A stretch of 64,000 nt of DNA, from NCBI GenBank assembly GCA_963773315.1, contig CAVZAF010000004.1, positions 248,001 through 312,000 of the forward strand, given 5' to 3'. How positions within the stretch are numbered: position 1 is the first letter of the stretch; each line of letters begins with the position of its first letter. Of this stretch, positions 8,346-16,205 are shown one piece after another. The translations under genes were made by a program, and so were the position numbers. The DNA is from DATKAS01 sp963773315. GTDB lineage: Bacteria > Actinomycetota > Acidimicrobiia > Acidimicrobiales > DATKAS01. The notes beneath the pieces were generated by a model that was given only the letters and a program-made list of their open reading frames with translations, did not search any database and was not told the DNA's origin.

Positions 8346-9113
8346 ATGAACTCGCAGCTGTGGTGGTTCCTCGCGCGGGCTACTGGGTTCGTCGCGTGGG
8401 GGCTGCTCACTGCGTCCGTCATCTGGGGCCTGCTCCTCAGCACGCGGCTGACGCGCGGCCGCCCAACCCCGGCATGGCTCACCGACCTGCATCGCTTCCT
8501 CGGAGGAGCTGCCGTCATCTTCACGGCACTGCACATCGGGGGCCTGGTCGCCGACAACTACACGCACTTCGGTCTCGGAGATGTCCTCGTTCCCCTCGCG
8601 TCCGCATGGAAGCCAGGGCCGGTCGCGCTCGGCGTGATCGCGCTGTACCTCCTGATCAGCGTGGAGGTCAGCTCCCTGCTGATGCGCCGCATGCCCCGAC
8701 GCTGGTGGAAGGCGATCCACCTCTCCAGCTTCGGTCTGTTCTGGGTCGCGACCCTTCACCTCGTGACCGCCGGAACCGACGCCTCCAACCTCGTCGCGGC
8801 AGTCACCGTCGACGTCGCCGCCACCTCAGTCGTGTTCCTCACCCTTGTGAGGACGCTCAGCCCCCGTGCTCACGCTGGGGCGAACGGCAGCCGAAGAGGT
8901 CAGCGCGTGAGGAACGCGACGTCGGCGGCGCGAACGAGGCCGACGACTCGTCCATCGGTCACGACCGCAGCGACCGGGAGTTCGCCGTCGAGCAAGCCGC
9001 TGGTCTCGAGCAGATCGTCAGGTGCGAGCGGCGGGATGCTGTCGGCCACTGATCTCACGCGAGCGTCCGGCGCTGCGTGCAAGAGCACTCGGGCTCTCAC
9101 GAGCCCGAGGTAG
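8346..9113 (+). CDS. ferric-reductase-like haem membrane protein, C-terminal tail doubtful
   Basis: The first about 180 residues contain five hydrophobic helices with histidines placed as in ferric-reductase-like/MsrQ transmembrane domains (LHRFLGG, ALHIGGLV, KAIHLSSFGLFW, ATLHLVTAG), consistent with haem b ligation within the membrane. As read, the frame continues to 9113, overlapping the convergent M50 gene by 214 bases, and the tail is low-complexity and antisense to that gene's CBS domain. A +1 shift would end the protein at a TGA at 8908-8910 (AAEEVSA end), so the real stop is probably there. RBS AGGA precedes the ATG at 8346. It is the last gene of the two-component transcript. Confidence 0.7.
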   Translation: MNSQLWWFLARATGFVAWGLLTASVIWGLLLSTRLTRGRPTPAWLTDLHRFLGGAAVIFTALHIGGLVADNYTHFGLGDVLVPLASAWKPGPVALGVIALYLLISVEVSSLLMRRMPRRWWKAIHLSSFGLFWVATLHLVTAGTDASNLVAAVTVDVAATSVVFLTLVRTLSPRAHAGANGSRRGQRVRNATSAARTRPTTRPSVTTAATGSSPSSKPLVSSRSSGASGGMLSATDLTRASGAACKSTRALTSPR

Positions 9114-10012
9114 GCACCGTCCGAGGCGACGACCGGGAAGTCACGCTGCGCAGTGGTCGACATCACATTCAGAAGCTGCGCGAGGGTCTCATCGGGTGGG
9201 ACGCAGATCGGGTCGCGGATCATCACATCGCTGACGTGTCGGTCCTTCACGCGCTCGTGGATCCGCGCCGTCTTCTCCTCCGCTGAGCTCGCGACGTACA
9301 CAAAAGCTCCGATGAGGACCATCCACACATTGAGCAGGAAGCCGACGGCGATCATCGCGATCGCGACCACCCGAGCGACGCGAGCTGCGAGGCGTGTTGC
9401 CCGCTCTCGATCGGTGTGCTGCTCGAGCATCGCACGAAGCACGCGACCCCCATCGAGAGGCAGAGCCGGCAGGAGGTTGAAGGCAGCGAGCAGCACGTTG
9501 ACCCACGCGAGCCGGGCGAGGAACCCGCCGCCGTAGAGCGTCGGCGGCCACATCTCGACCCCCGCTGCTACCGCGGCGAGCGCGAAGACGACCCCGAGCG
9601 CCACGCTGACGATCGGTCCGGCGATTGCGACGCGCAGCTCGACCCCTGGGTCCTCTGGGATGCGGGTGAGCTTCGAGATGCCCCCGATCGGCAACAGCTC
9701 GATCTCGATCGTTTCGATGCCGTTTCGGCGGGCAACCAAGCTGTGTCCCAGCTCGTGCGCGACGACGCATGCGAACAGCGCAACCAGCCAGCTCGTCGAG
9801 GACGCCAGTGTCGGGCCGCCCTTCTCGGTCGCCGCGAGCGCGACGAGCGCGACCAGGATGAGGAAGGACGCGTGGATGCGGATCTGGATCCCCGCGATCG
9901 TTCCGATCCGCATCGAGAGCCTGCGCCGCGGCTGCGCACCGGTGGAGCGCGACCCACTCGACCCCGGCCCGGTCGGGCGTGGCGGTGGTGGGAGCTTGCC
10001 GGTCGCGCTCAT
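8900..10012 (-). CDS. M50 site-2 protease with C-terminal CBS pair (Rip3-like)
   Basis: 370 residues. The zinc site HELGH is at 86-90 and the second metal-binding motif appears as LPALPLDGGR; hydrophobic helices surround both. Two CBS motifs follow (HVSDVMIRDPICVPPDETL onward, about 250-370). Intramembrane metalloproteases of this layout cleave transmembrane anti-sigma factors or other anchors; CBS pairs usually sense adenine nucleotides. The nearest described relative by layout is mycobacterial Rip3 (Rv2625c), a DosR-regulon gene; that comparison is from memory of the architecture. It is downstream of the hibernation-factor gene with a 5-base gap. Confidence 0.92.
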   Translation of the reverse strand: MSATGKLPPPPRPTGPGSSGSRSTGAQPRRRLSMRIGTIAGIQIRIHASFLILVALVALAATEKGGPTLASSTSWLVALFACVVAHELGHSLVARRNGIETIEIELLPIGGISKLTRIPEDPGVELRVAIAGPIVSVALGVVFALAAVAAGVEMWPPTLYGGGFLARLAWVNVLLAAFNLLPALPLDGGRVLRAMLEQHTDRERATRLAARVARVVAIAMIAVGFLLNVWMVLIGAFVYVASSAEEKTARIHERVKDRHVSDVMIRDPICVPPDETLAQLLNVMSTTAQRDFPVVASDGAYLGLVRARVLLHAAPDARVRSVADSIPPLAPDDLLETSGLLDGELPVAAVVTDGRVVGLVRAADVAFLTR

Positions 10013-10017
10013 CGCCG

Positions 10018-10834
10018 TCAGTCGAGTTCGATCAGCCCGTAGTGGCCGTCGAAGCGGTGGTAGATCACGTTTCCCCGTCCGCTGGCGGCGTTCAGAAAGA
10101 ACACGTAGCGCTCACCGTCGACGTTCATGCGCTCGATGGCGTCCTTCAGCTCGAGCTCGGGCACCGGTGTCTCCGCGACCGTCAGTGCGATGGCGGTGGG
10201 ACCCGCGTCAACTGCCTCCGGACGGACGCGGGTGAGGAGGTAGGAGCCCTTCTCGGCGCGTTCGAGGACCGCGTCTTGCCCGCTCGCCAGCTCTCGGAAG
10301 AGATAGAAGTCGAAGTCGAGCTCCTCCATGTCGAACGCGGCCTCATCTGGAGTGAGCCCCTCGTCCACGTACGTCTTCCGGCGCACGACCTCGCGCTCAT
10401 CCGGTGGCCGGTCGAAGTGGTCGGGCCTCGAGGTCGGCGCATCGCCGTGCCGCCATTCGCCTGGCGGTGAGGCCGGGGGACGCCGACGCAGGGCCTGGCG
10501 ATACTCGTCACGGTGTCCGAGCTTGTCGCGGAGCCTTGCATCGAGGAGATCGACCGCCTCGCTCATGACGTGGCCGGCGACCTGGGCCCGCACGATCTCG
10601 CCGTTGATGTCGACGGTGACCTGGGCAATGGCGGGCCGGTCCCGAGCCGGATCAGGCGCCTCGGTCAACTTCACGCGTGCGAACAGGACGGGCTCGTCGA
10701 TGTGCCTGATGACTGCGCCGATCCGGCGGCAGCGCGTAGGACTCGGCGTCGTCAGCAACGTCGCCGCGGGTGATGATCAACAGGGAGGCCTCACGGGCCT
10801 CTGGGTCGAACGTCTGGATGGCTTCATCGCGCAT
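10018..10834 (-). pseudogene. hpf: ribosome hibernation promoting factor (S30AE/S30EA family), frameshifted
   Basis: From ATG 10834 (MRDEAIQTFDP, preceded by GGAGAGG) the frame gives ITRGDVADDAESYA and then loses similarity; the next frame (+1) resumes with RIGAVIRHIDEPVLFARVKL and runs to the stop at 10018. The shift lies near 10737 in a short GC-alternating stretch. Downstream are two copies of the S30EA C-terminal domain: one at KTYVDEGLTPDEAAFDMEEL with DFDFYLFRE, one at ERMNVDGERYVFFLNAASG. The layout resembles actinobacterial long/dual HPF proteins and mycobacterial Rv0079. The protein would dimerise ribosomes under energy stress. It could be an intact gene with a base-call error; programmed frameshifting has no slippery site here. 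Confidence 0.8.
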
Positions 10835-10839
10835 CACGA

Positions 10840-11118
10840 TCACCTCTCCATCTCGTCTCGATCGCTCAACCGTTGCGAACGGCACCCAGCCGCTGCCGCA
10901 GCTCGACCAGCGCGAGAGCGCAGATCCTCGGCAAGCTCGGTCCCGTTCGAGTCAGCGACTGCTTCCGCAAGGTCGGCGACCAGCAACACGAGGTCGCGCA
11001 GGTCGTCACTCGGCTCATGGAGCGCGATCTTCGAAAAGGGGAACGCGACAGTCACGCGCGTGCCGTTGACCACCGTTGCAGCGGCCTTCCGTTTCTCATT
11101 GCCGTGTGAATCGTCCAT
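10840..11118 (-). CDS. small hypothetical protein upstream of the hibernation factor
   Basis: 92 residues from ATG 11118 (MDDSHGNEKRKAAA), chosen because GAGGTGAGGAC lies just before it. The core VNGTRVTVAFPFSKIALHEP is beta-like, followed by a long amphipathic helix (DDLRDLVLLVADLAEAVAD) and a basic tail. It ends 5 bases before the hibernation-factor ATG, so the two are co-transcribed. No family recognised; partner or regulator of the HPF/M50 unit is a guess from position. Confidence 0.6.
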   Translation of the reverse strand: MDDSHGNEKRKAAATVVNGTRVTVAFPFSKIALHEPSDDLRDLVLLVADLAEAVADSNGTELAEDLRSRAGRAAAAAGCRSQRLSDRDEMER

Positions 11119-11352
11119 GTCCTCACCTCCGACGCGATGGTGCGCCGGCCGCGAAGCATCCGTAAGGGCCACTGGTCCCGAGTCAGCTCGCGCGGCGATG
11201 GCGGATCCGGGGCGTCAAGGGCGGTCGACGTCCACGCGGGAACGGACATCGTCCGCGTGCTCCATGACGAGAACAGTGCGATCGCGCGAACGGGACCAAC
11301 GGCCCTTCCCGCAGGTCACGCAGCGGCCGGATCGTGGAGGTGAGGAGCGCTC

Positions 11353-12258
11353 ATGCCCATCGTTCGGTTGTCGAAACTGTCGAAGACGTATGGCACGCAG
11401 TCGGCGCTGATCGACGTCGACCTCGACATCGAGACCGGCGAGGTGTTCGGCTACCTCGGCCCCAACGGGGCCGGCAAGACGACGACGATCCGCATCCTGC
11501 TCGGGCTCCTGCGACCGACCTCGGGATCGGCGGAAGTGTTCGGACACGACTCGTGGACGGAATCCGTCGCGGTGCACGCCCGTACGGGGTACGTCCCAGG
11601 CGACCCGGGGCTGTGGGAACAAATGACGGGCGAGGCGACGGTCCGCTATCTGGCCGCGCTGCGCAACGAAGCCGTCCAGATCGCTCGCGCCCACGACATC
11701 GCGGACCGACTCGGCCTGGATCTCACCCGCAGGGTTGGCGCGTTGTCAAAGGGCAACAAGCAGAAGGTGGTCCTCGTCCAGGCGTTCATGGGGGAACCCG
11801 ATCTCGTCGTCCTCGACGAGCCGACGACCGGGCTCGACCCACTGGTGCAGCAGGAGTTCCACGCCATGGTGCGCGAGACCACTGATCGAGGGGGCACCGT
11901 GCTGCTGTCATCACACCTGCTCGACGACGTTCAACGCACGGCTGACCGGGTGGGGATCATTCGGGACGGCCGGCTCATCACGGTCGAACGACTCGAGGAT
12001 CTTCGCGGCAAGGCCGTCCACCACGTGACCGCACGCCTCGATGGTCCGCTCGATCCCACGATGTTCGCCGCCGTCCGTGACGTCCGGGAGCTCACGATCG
12101 AAGGCGGCCGCATCGAATGCCGAGTACCTGCGAGCGCGCTCGACGCGACAGTCAAAGTCCTTGCCCGCCACCGGATCGTCGACATCGAGATCACCGAGGC
12201 GGACCTCGAGGAGATGTTCCTCGCCTACTACGGAGGAGCGCATCAGGATGCGGCCTAG
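11353..12258 (+). CDS. ABC transporter ATP-binding protein
   Basis: 301 residues. Walker A GPNGAGKTTT (about 37-46), a signature variant LSKGNKQKVVLVQA in place of LSGGQ, Walker B DLVVLDEPTTGLDPL, and the switch SSHLLDD. The C-terminal 80 residues form the extra domain seen in CcmA/DrrA-type exporters. It energises the permease encoded next (11-base overlap). Such pairs export drugs or lipids; substrate unknown. Confidence 0.95.
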   Translation: MPIVRLSKLSKTYGTQSALIDVDLDIETGEVFGYLGPNGAGKTTTIRILLGLLRPTSGSAEVFGHDSWTESVAVHARTGYVPGDPGLWEQMTGEATVRYLAALRNEAVQIARAHDIADRLGLDLTRRVGALSKGNKQKVVLVQAFMGEPDLVVLDEPTTGLDPLVQQEFHAMVRETTDRGGTVLLSSHLLDDVQRTADRVGIIRDGRLITVERLEDLRGKAVHHVTARLDGPLDPTMFAAVRDVRELTIEGGRIECRVPASALDATVKVLARHRIVDIEITEADLEEMFLAYYGGAHQDAA

Positions 12259-13054
12259 CGTCACGCTCGAAGCCGTGCACTCGCAGCGCCGCTCGCTCAC
12301 GATCTGGTCCGTCGCGTTGGCCGCGCTGATCGCGATCTACGTCGCGGTGTGGCCCAGCGTGAAGGGCCAAGGCAGCTCGTTCAGCAAGCTCATCGACGAG
12401 ATGCCCGAAGCCTACAAAGCGCTGTTCACGACCGGATCGGGCATCGACTTCTCCACGCCTGCGGGGTACCTGAACGTCGAGCTCCTCAGCTTCATGGGAC
12501 CGATCATCGTGTTGATCTACGCGATCGGAGCTGGTGCATCCGCCATCGCCGGCGAGGAGGACCGACGCACCCTTGATCTCGTGCTCGTCAACGCGGTGAG
12601 CCGAGGTCGCTTGGTCGTCGAGAAGATGGCCGCAATCGTGTTCGGCACCGCCGTGCTCGTCGCCGCGATGTGGGTCGCGTTGCTCGTCGAGGGACGCATC
12701 GCGGGAATGGATGTGCCGGTTGCCAACAGCGCAGCAGCGCTGATGCACCTCGGTCTTCTCGGCGTCGAGTTCGGCGCACTCGCGTTGTGCGTCGGCGCCT
12801 GGAGCGGGCGGCTCGGACTCAGCCGCGCGGTACCTGCCATGGCCGCGGCCGCGACGTACGTCGTCAACGCCCTTGCCACCCTCGTCGGGTGGCTCGAACC
12901 TGTCCGCAAGCTCTCGCCCTTCTACCAGTACAGCGGCCACGACCCGCTCCACACCGGGATCTCGGTCGCTGCCGTCGCCGTCACAGCCGCTTCGACGGTC
13001 GTGCTCGTCGCCGCTGCGATGTGGGCATTCGAGCGTCGGGACGTGACGACCTGA
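12248..13054 (+). CDS. ABC transporter permease (ABC-2 type)
   Basis: 268 residues from ATG 12248 (MRPSVTLEAVHSQRRSL), which overlaps the ATPase gene by 11 bases. Six hydrophobic segments are visible, beginning with LTIWSVALAALIAIYVAVW and ending with STVVLVAAAMWAFERRD; a large extracytoplasmic loop follows the first helix (KGQGSSFSKLIDEMP). The central GEEDRRTLDLVLVNAVSRGR is the cytosolic coupling segment typical of ABC-2 exporters. It forms an exporter with the ATPase upstream. Confidence 0.9.
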   Translation: MRPSVTLEAVHSQRRSLTIWSVALAALIAIYVAVWPSVKGQGSSFSKLIDEMPEAYKALFTTGSGIDFSTPAGYLNVELLSFMGPIIVLIYAIGAGASAIAGEEDRRTLDLVLVNAVSRGRLVVEKMAAIVFGTAVLVAAMWVALLVEGRIAGMDVPVANSAAALMHLGLLGVEFGALALCVGAWSGRLGLSRAVPAMAAAATYVVNALATLVGWLEPVRKLSPFYQYSGHDPLHTGISVAAVAVTAASTVVLVAAAMWAFERRDVTT

Positions 13055-13219
13055 CGCGCTCGAAGCGGTGAGCACCCGGAGCGCCGACCCCCGCACAGTC
13101 GGGCCGCCTTACCCTGCCGCGCCGTTCTCGCTGTACGCCACTGTGGAACCGGGGGCGAAGGTCACCGGGCGCAGAACGACAGCCTGTGACGTTCCCGCCG
13201 TCTGCCAGGCTCGCCCTGA

Positions 13220-14452
13220 GTGACCAGACCTCCGAAGAACGAGAGAGCCAGCGGACTCAGTCGGAACGTCGTCGTGGTGTCGTTCGTGTCGTTCCTCCAG
13301 GACACAGCGTCGGAGCTCATCTACCCGGTCTTGCCGTTCTTGGTCACGGGAGTGCTCGGGGCTTCACCCGCGGTCCTCGGTCTGATCGAGGGGCTCGCCG
13401 ACGGAACGGCGTCGGCGATGAAGGCGATCTCGGGTCGGCTGGCCGACTTGCGACACCGTCGGCCCCTCGTCGCGATCGGCTACGGCACCTCCGCGTGCGG
13501 CAAGGTCATGCTCGCCGCCGCCGGCGCGTGGCCGTTGGTGCTGGCATCACGGGTGACCGATCGAGTGGGCAAGGGCGTGAGAGGTCCGCCCCGCGACGCG
13601 ATCATCGCCGACGACACGACCCCGGCGAATCGGGGACGCGCCTTCGGGTTTCACCGGGCCGCGGACACAGCGGGTGCCGTCGTAGGGCCGCTCATCGGTC
13701 TCGCTGTGTACGAGCTGGTGGGTCAGCAGTTCGGGCCACTGCTCTGGATCGCTGTCATCCCCGCCGTGATGAGCGTCGCCTTTGTCTTCCTGATCCGCGA
13801 ACGTCCGCACCCCCAACCGACGTCGGAGCGCGCATGGTCGCTGCGTGGGTTGCCCCGCCGCTACTGGCGAGTCGTCACGCTGATCGGCGCGTTCGGACTC
13901 GTGAACTTCCCCGACGCCCTCTTGCTGTTGCGGGCCGAGAGCCTCGGCCTCGGCTTTGCCGGTGTCGTGCTCGCGTACGTGCTCTACAACACCACCTACG
14001 CGCTCCTGAGCTACCCGGCCGGCGCGGTGTCGGATCGACTCAGTCGTCCGGTGGTGTTCGGGGTCGGGCTCCTCGTGTTCTCGGCGACCTATCTCGGCTT
14101 CGGGCTCACCAACACCGCGAGCTGGGTGTGGGTGCTACTTCCGCTCTACGGCGCTTACACCGCGCTCACTGACGGCGTCAGCCGCGCTTGGGTCGCCGAC
14201 CTGGTGCCCCCGTCGGAACGGGGTACCGCACTTGGCGTTCACGCCGCGATCAGCGGTGTCGGCCTGCTGGTCGCCGGCGTGTGGGCCGGCCTCGCTTGGC
14301 ACGGCACTGGCCACGTCCCCTTCGTCATCTCCGGCGTCATCACCGCCGCCCTCGCCGCCGTCTTGCTCGCCAACAGGCGAATGTTCGACACCGAGCCACG
14401 TTCGGAGCTCCTCGCGCCGGGATCACAGGCCATCGCGGAGCCGCTCATCTGA
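13220..14452 (+). CDS. MFS transporter
   Basis: 410 residues with about 11-12 hydrophobic helices. Between helices 2 and 3 is GRLADLRHRRPLVAIGYG, a form of the MFS loop motif, and RVTDRVGKGVRGPPRDA follows in the next cytoplasmic loop, which is characteristic of a conserved bacterial MFS subgroup. Start is GTG at 13220 overlapping a preceding TGA. The first about 165 bases upstream (13055-13219) carry no gene. Substrate unknown. Confidence 0.9.
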   Translation: MTRPPKNERASGLSRNVVVVSFVSFLQDTASELIYPVLPFLVTGVLGASPAVLGLIEGLADGTASAMKAISGRLADLRHRRPLVAIGYGTSACGKVMLAAAGAWPLVLASRVTDRVGKGVRGPPRDAIIADDTTPANRGRAFGFHRAADTAGAVVGPLIGLAVYELVGQQFGPLLWIAVIPAVMSVAFVFLIRERPHPQPTSERAWSLRGLPRRYWRVVTLIGAFGLVNFPDALLLLRAESLGLGFAGVVLAYVLYNTTYALLSYPAGAVSDRLSRPVVFGVGLLVFSATYLGFGLTNTASWVWVLLPLYGAYTALTDGVSRAWVADLVPPSERGTALGVHAAISGVGLLVAGVWAGLAWHGTGHVPFVISGVITAALAAVLLANRRMFDTEPRSELLAPGSQAIAEPLI

Positions 14453-14530
14453 CCGACGCGGCAGCCGTTCCCCACCCGCGGGGACCTTCGGCACTGCTCG
14501 GCCCGCAACGATCGGCGCACGCTGAGACTG

Positions 14531-15371
14531 ATGAAGGGTGGCTGGTGCGGGCTGGTGCTCCTACTCCCGGCCCTGACCGTCGCGTGTGGTGACGCGGGCC
14601 GTTCCGGCGTGACGACAACGGCAGTCGGTACGACGGCGAGCGTGCCGACCACTGAGGCTGCCACGGCGAAGGTTCGTGCCTATTTCGTCCGCGACGAGAA
14701 GGTCGCGGCCGCAGGGACGCAGCGTGACCACGCCAGCGGTCGCGAGAGGGGCAGTCGAAGCGCTCCTCGACGGGCCTGACAGCTTCGAGACCGGCATCGG
14801 CATGACATCCCAGATCCCACCGGGCACCAAGCTGCTCGGTCTCGACATCCACGGCGGAGTCGCGACGGTCGACCTCTCCGCCGAGTTCGCGTCGGGCGGC
14901 GGCAGCCTGTCGATGGGGCTCCGTGTCGCGCAGGTGGTCTTCACACTCACGCAGTTCGACACGGTCGACACGGTGTCGATCCTTCTGGAAGGTCGGGTCC
15001 CGACCGAGGGCATCGGCGGAGAGGGCGTGCCCGCCACTGCCCTCGATCGGCGAGACGTCGCCGATCTCACCCCCCTCGTTCTCGTCGAGTCGCCTGTTCC
15101 GGGCGAACTGGTGAGCTCGCCACTCACGATCGAAGGGATCGCGAACACCTTCGAAGCGACGGTGAACTACACGCTCACGAGTGCCGACGGGTCAATCATG
15201 GCAAAGGGCTTCACCGCCGCCACTGCGGGAAGTGGCGAGTGGGGCAACTTCAGTGTCACCTTCGCGCTCGCGAACGTTCGGGCCGACGAAGGGACGCTCG
15301 TCGCCTTCCAGCAGGACGCGCAGACAGGCGCGCCCCGTGATGTGTACGAAGTGCCCGTCCGATTGCACTGA
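14531..15371 (+). pseudogene. GerMN-domain lipoprotein, frameshifted
   Basis: The start (ATG 14531) gives a lipoprotein signal ending LTVAC (lipobox Cys at residue 19) and a Thr-rich linker, then AKVRAYFVRDEKVAAAG, the beginning of a GerMN (spore germination/immunoglobulin-like) domain. Frame is lost near 14715 and resumes in +1 with TTPAVARGAVEALLDGP, VATVDLSAEF and VVFTLTQFDTVDTV, followed by a C-terminal Gmad2-like immunoglobulin domain (SPLTIEGIANTFEATVNYTL to the stop at 15371). GerMN-Gmad2 lipoproteins are common in actinobacteria next to two-component systems (LpqB relatives). A single extra base explains the break. Confidence 0.8.
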
Positions 15372-15386
15372 ACCGCACGTCCAGAC

Positions 15387-16205
15387 TTACGGGGCCCGTT
15401 CCGCGGCGCGAGCGCCGGAGTTGGACGCCGCCCCGTTAGGGGCTCCGAGGCGGCCGAAGATGCGGCGCACGAGGGAGTCGGCGACGTCCGCCACGGCGAC
15501 CGGGACGTCGATCTCGACGCGGGCGATGCCGGGCTCGTCCGGGAGGACCCTCGCGCCTTCACGGGCCAGGGACTCGAGCACCAGGTCGTTGCCCCACTGC
15601 ACGTAGCTGACGAAGGTGCGGATGCCCCGCTCCGCCGCCACCTCGCCCAGTGCTCGGGTGAGCAAGGTGCCGACCCCGCGTCGCTGGTGCTCATCCATCA
15701 CCGTCACCGCGACCTCGGCGATCGCCGGATCGGTCGGATCCCGCAGGTACCGACCAACGCCGATGCCTTTGGGCGACGGGCCGTCGAGGAGCAGCGCCGC
15801 GAAGGCGAAGTGGTTCCAGTAGTCGATGTTGGTCAGGTACTCGAGCTCGTCAGAACCGAGCGCCTCGGGCGCGTGGAAGAACCGGAGCTGTCGCGACCGA
15901 AGTGAGAGCTCGGTGAACCCCACCGCCAGCTCGAAGCGGTCGCCGTGGACGAGTGGGCGGATCAGAACCTCCCCCCCATCGTCCAACAGATGCTGCTGGG
16001 TCAGCGACTCGGAGAGCCACGTGGGGCGCGCTTCACATGTCCCGCGGCGCGCGCACCCAGGGCAGGCGAGGACATCGACCTGGGGGCCGTCCCCGTTGCC
16101 CTCCCAGCAGCGGCCGCAGTGACCGCACACCGCCCGCCGGGTCGGTGGCCCGGCGGGCTGGAGGTCGGTCGAACCACAGGCGCGACAGGCACGGGCGTCA
16201 GACAT
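15387..16205 (-). CDS. GNAT-family N-acetyltransferase with N-terminal zinc ribbon
   Basis: 272 residues. Two or three CxxC-type knuckles at the N terminus (CRACG, CGHCGRC, CPGCARRGTC) form a zinc ribbon, about residues 8-58. The GNAT fold follows, with the acetyl-CoA pyrophosphate-binding loop DEHQRRGVGTLLTRAL. The C terminus is Ala-rich. The start overlaps the end of the acyl-CoA ligase by 8 bases, so the PorA, ligase and GNAT genes form a leftward operon. Related GNAT domains are fused to acyl-CoA synthetases or act as lysine acetyltransferases controlling them; that this one acetylates the neighbouring ligase is a hypothesis. Confidence 0.85.
   Translation of the reverse strand: MSDARACRACGSTDLQPAGPPTRRAVCGHCGRCWEGNGDGPQVDVLACPGCARRGTCEARPTWLSESLTQQHLLDDGGEVLIRPLVHGDRFELAVGFTELSLRSRQLRFFHAPEALGSDELEYLTNIDYWNHFAFAALLLDGPSPKGIGVGRYLRDPTDPAIAEVAVTVMDEHQRRGVGTLLTRALGEVAAERGIRTFVSYVQWGNDLVLESLAREGARVLPDEPGIARVEIDVPVAVADVADSLVRRIFGRLGAPNGAASNSGARAAERAP

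Noticed and set aside
10730..10745. Programmed frameshift in the hibernation factor
   Set aside because: No slippery sequence, internal stop/SD stimulator or pseudoknot was apparent and homologues of the family are not known to use one.
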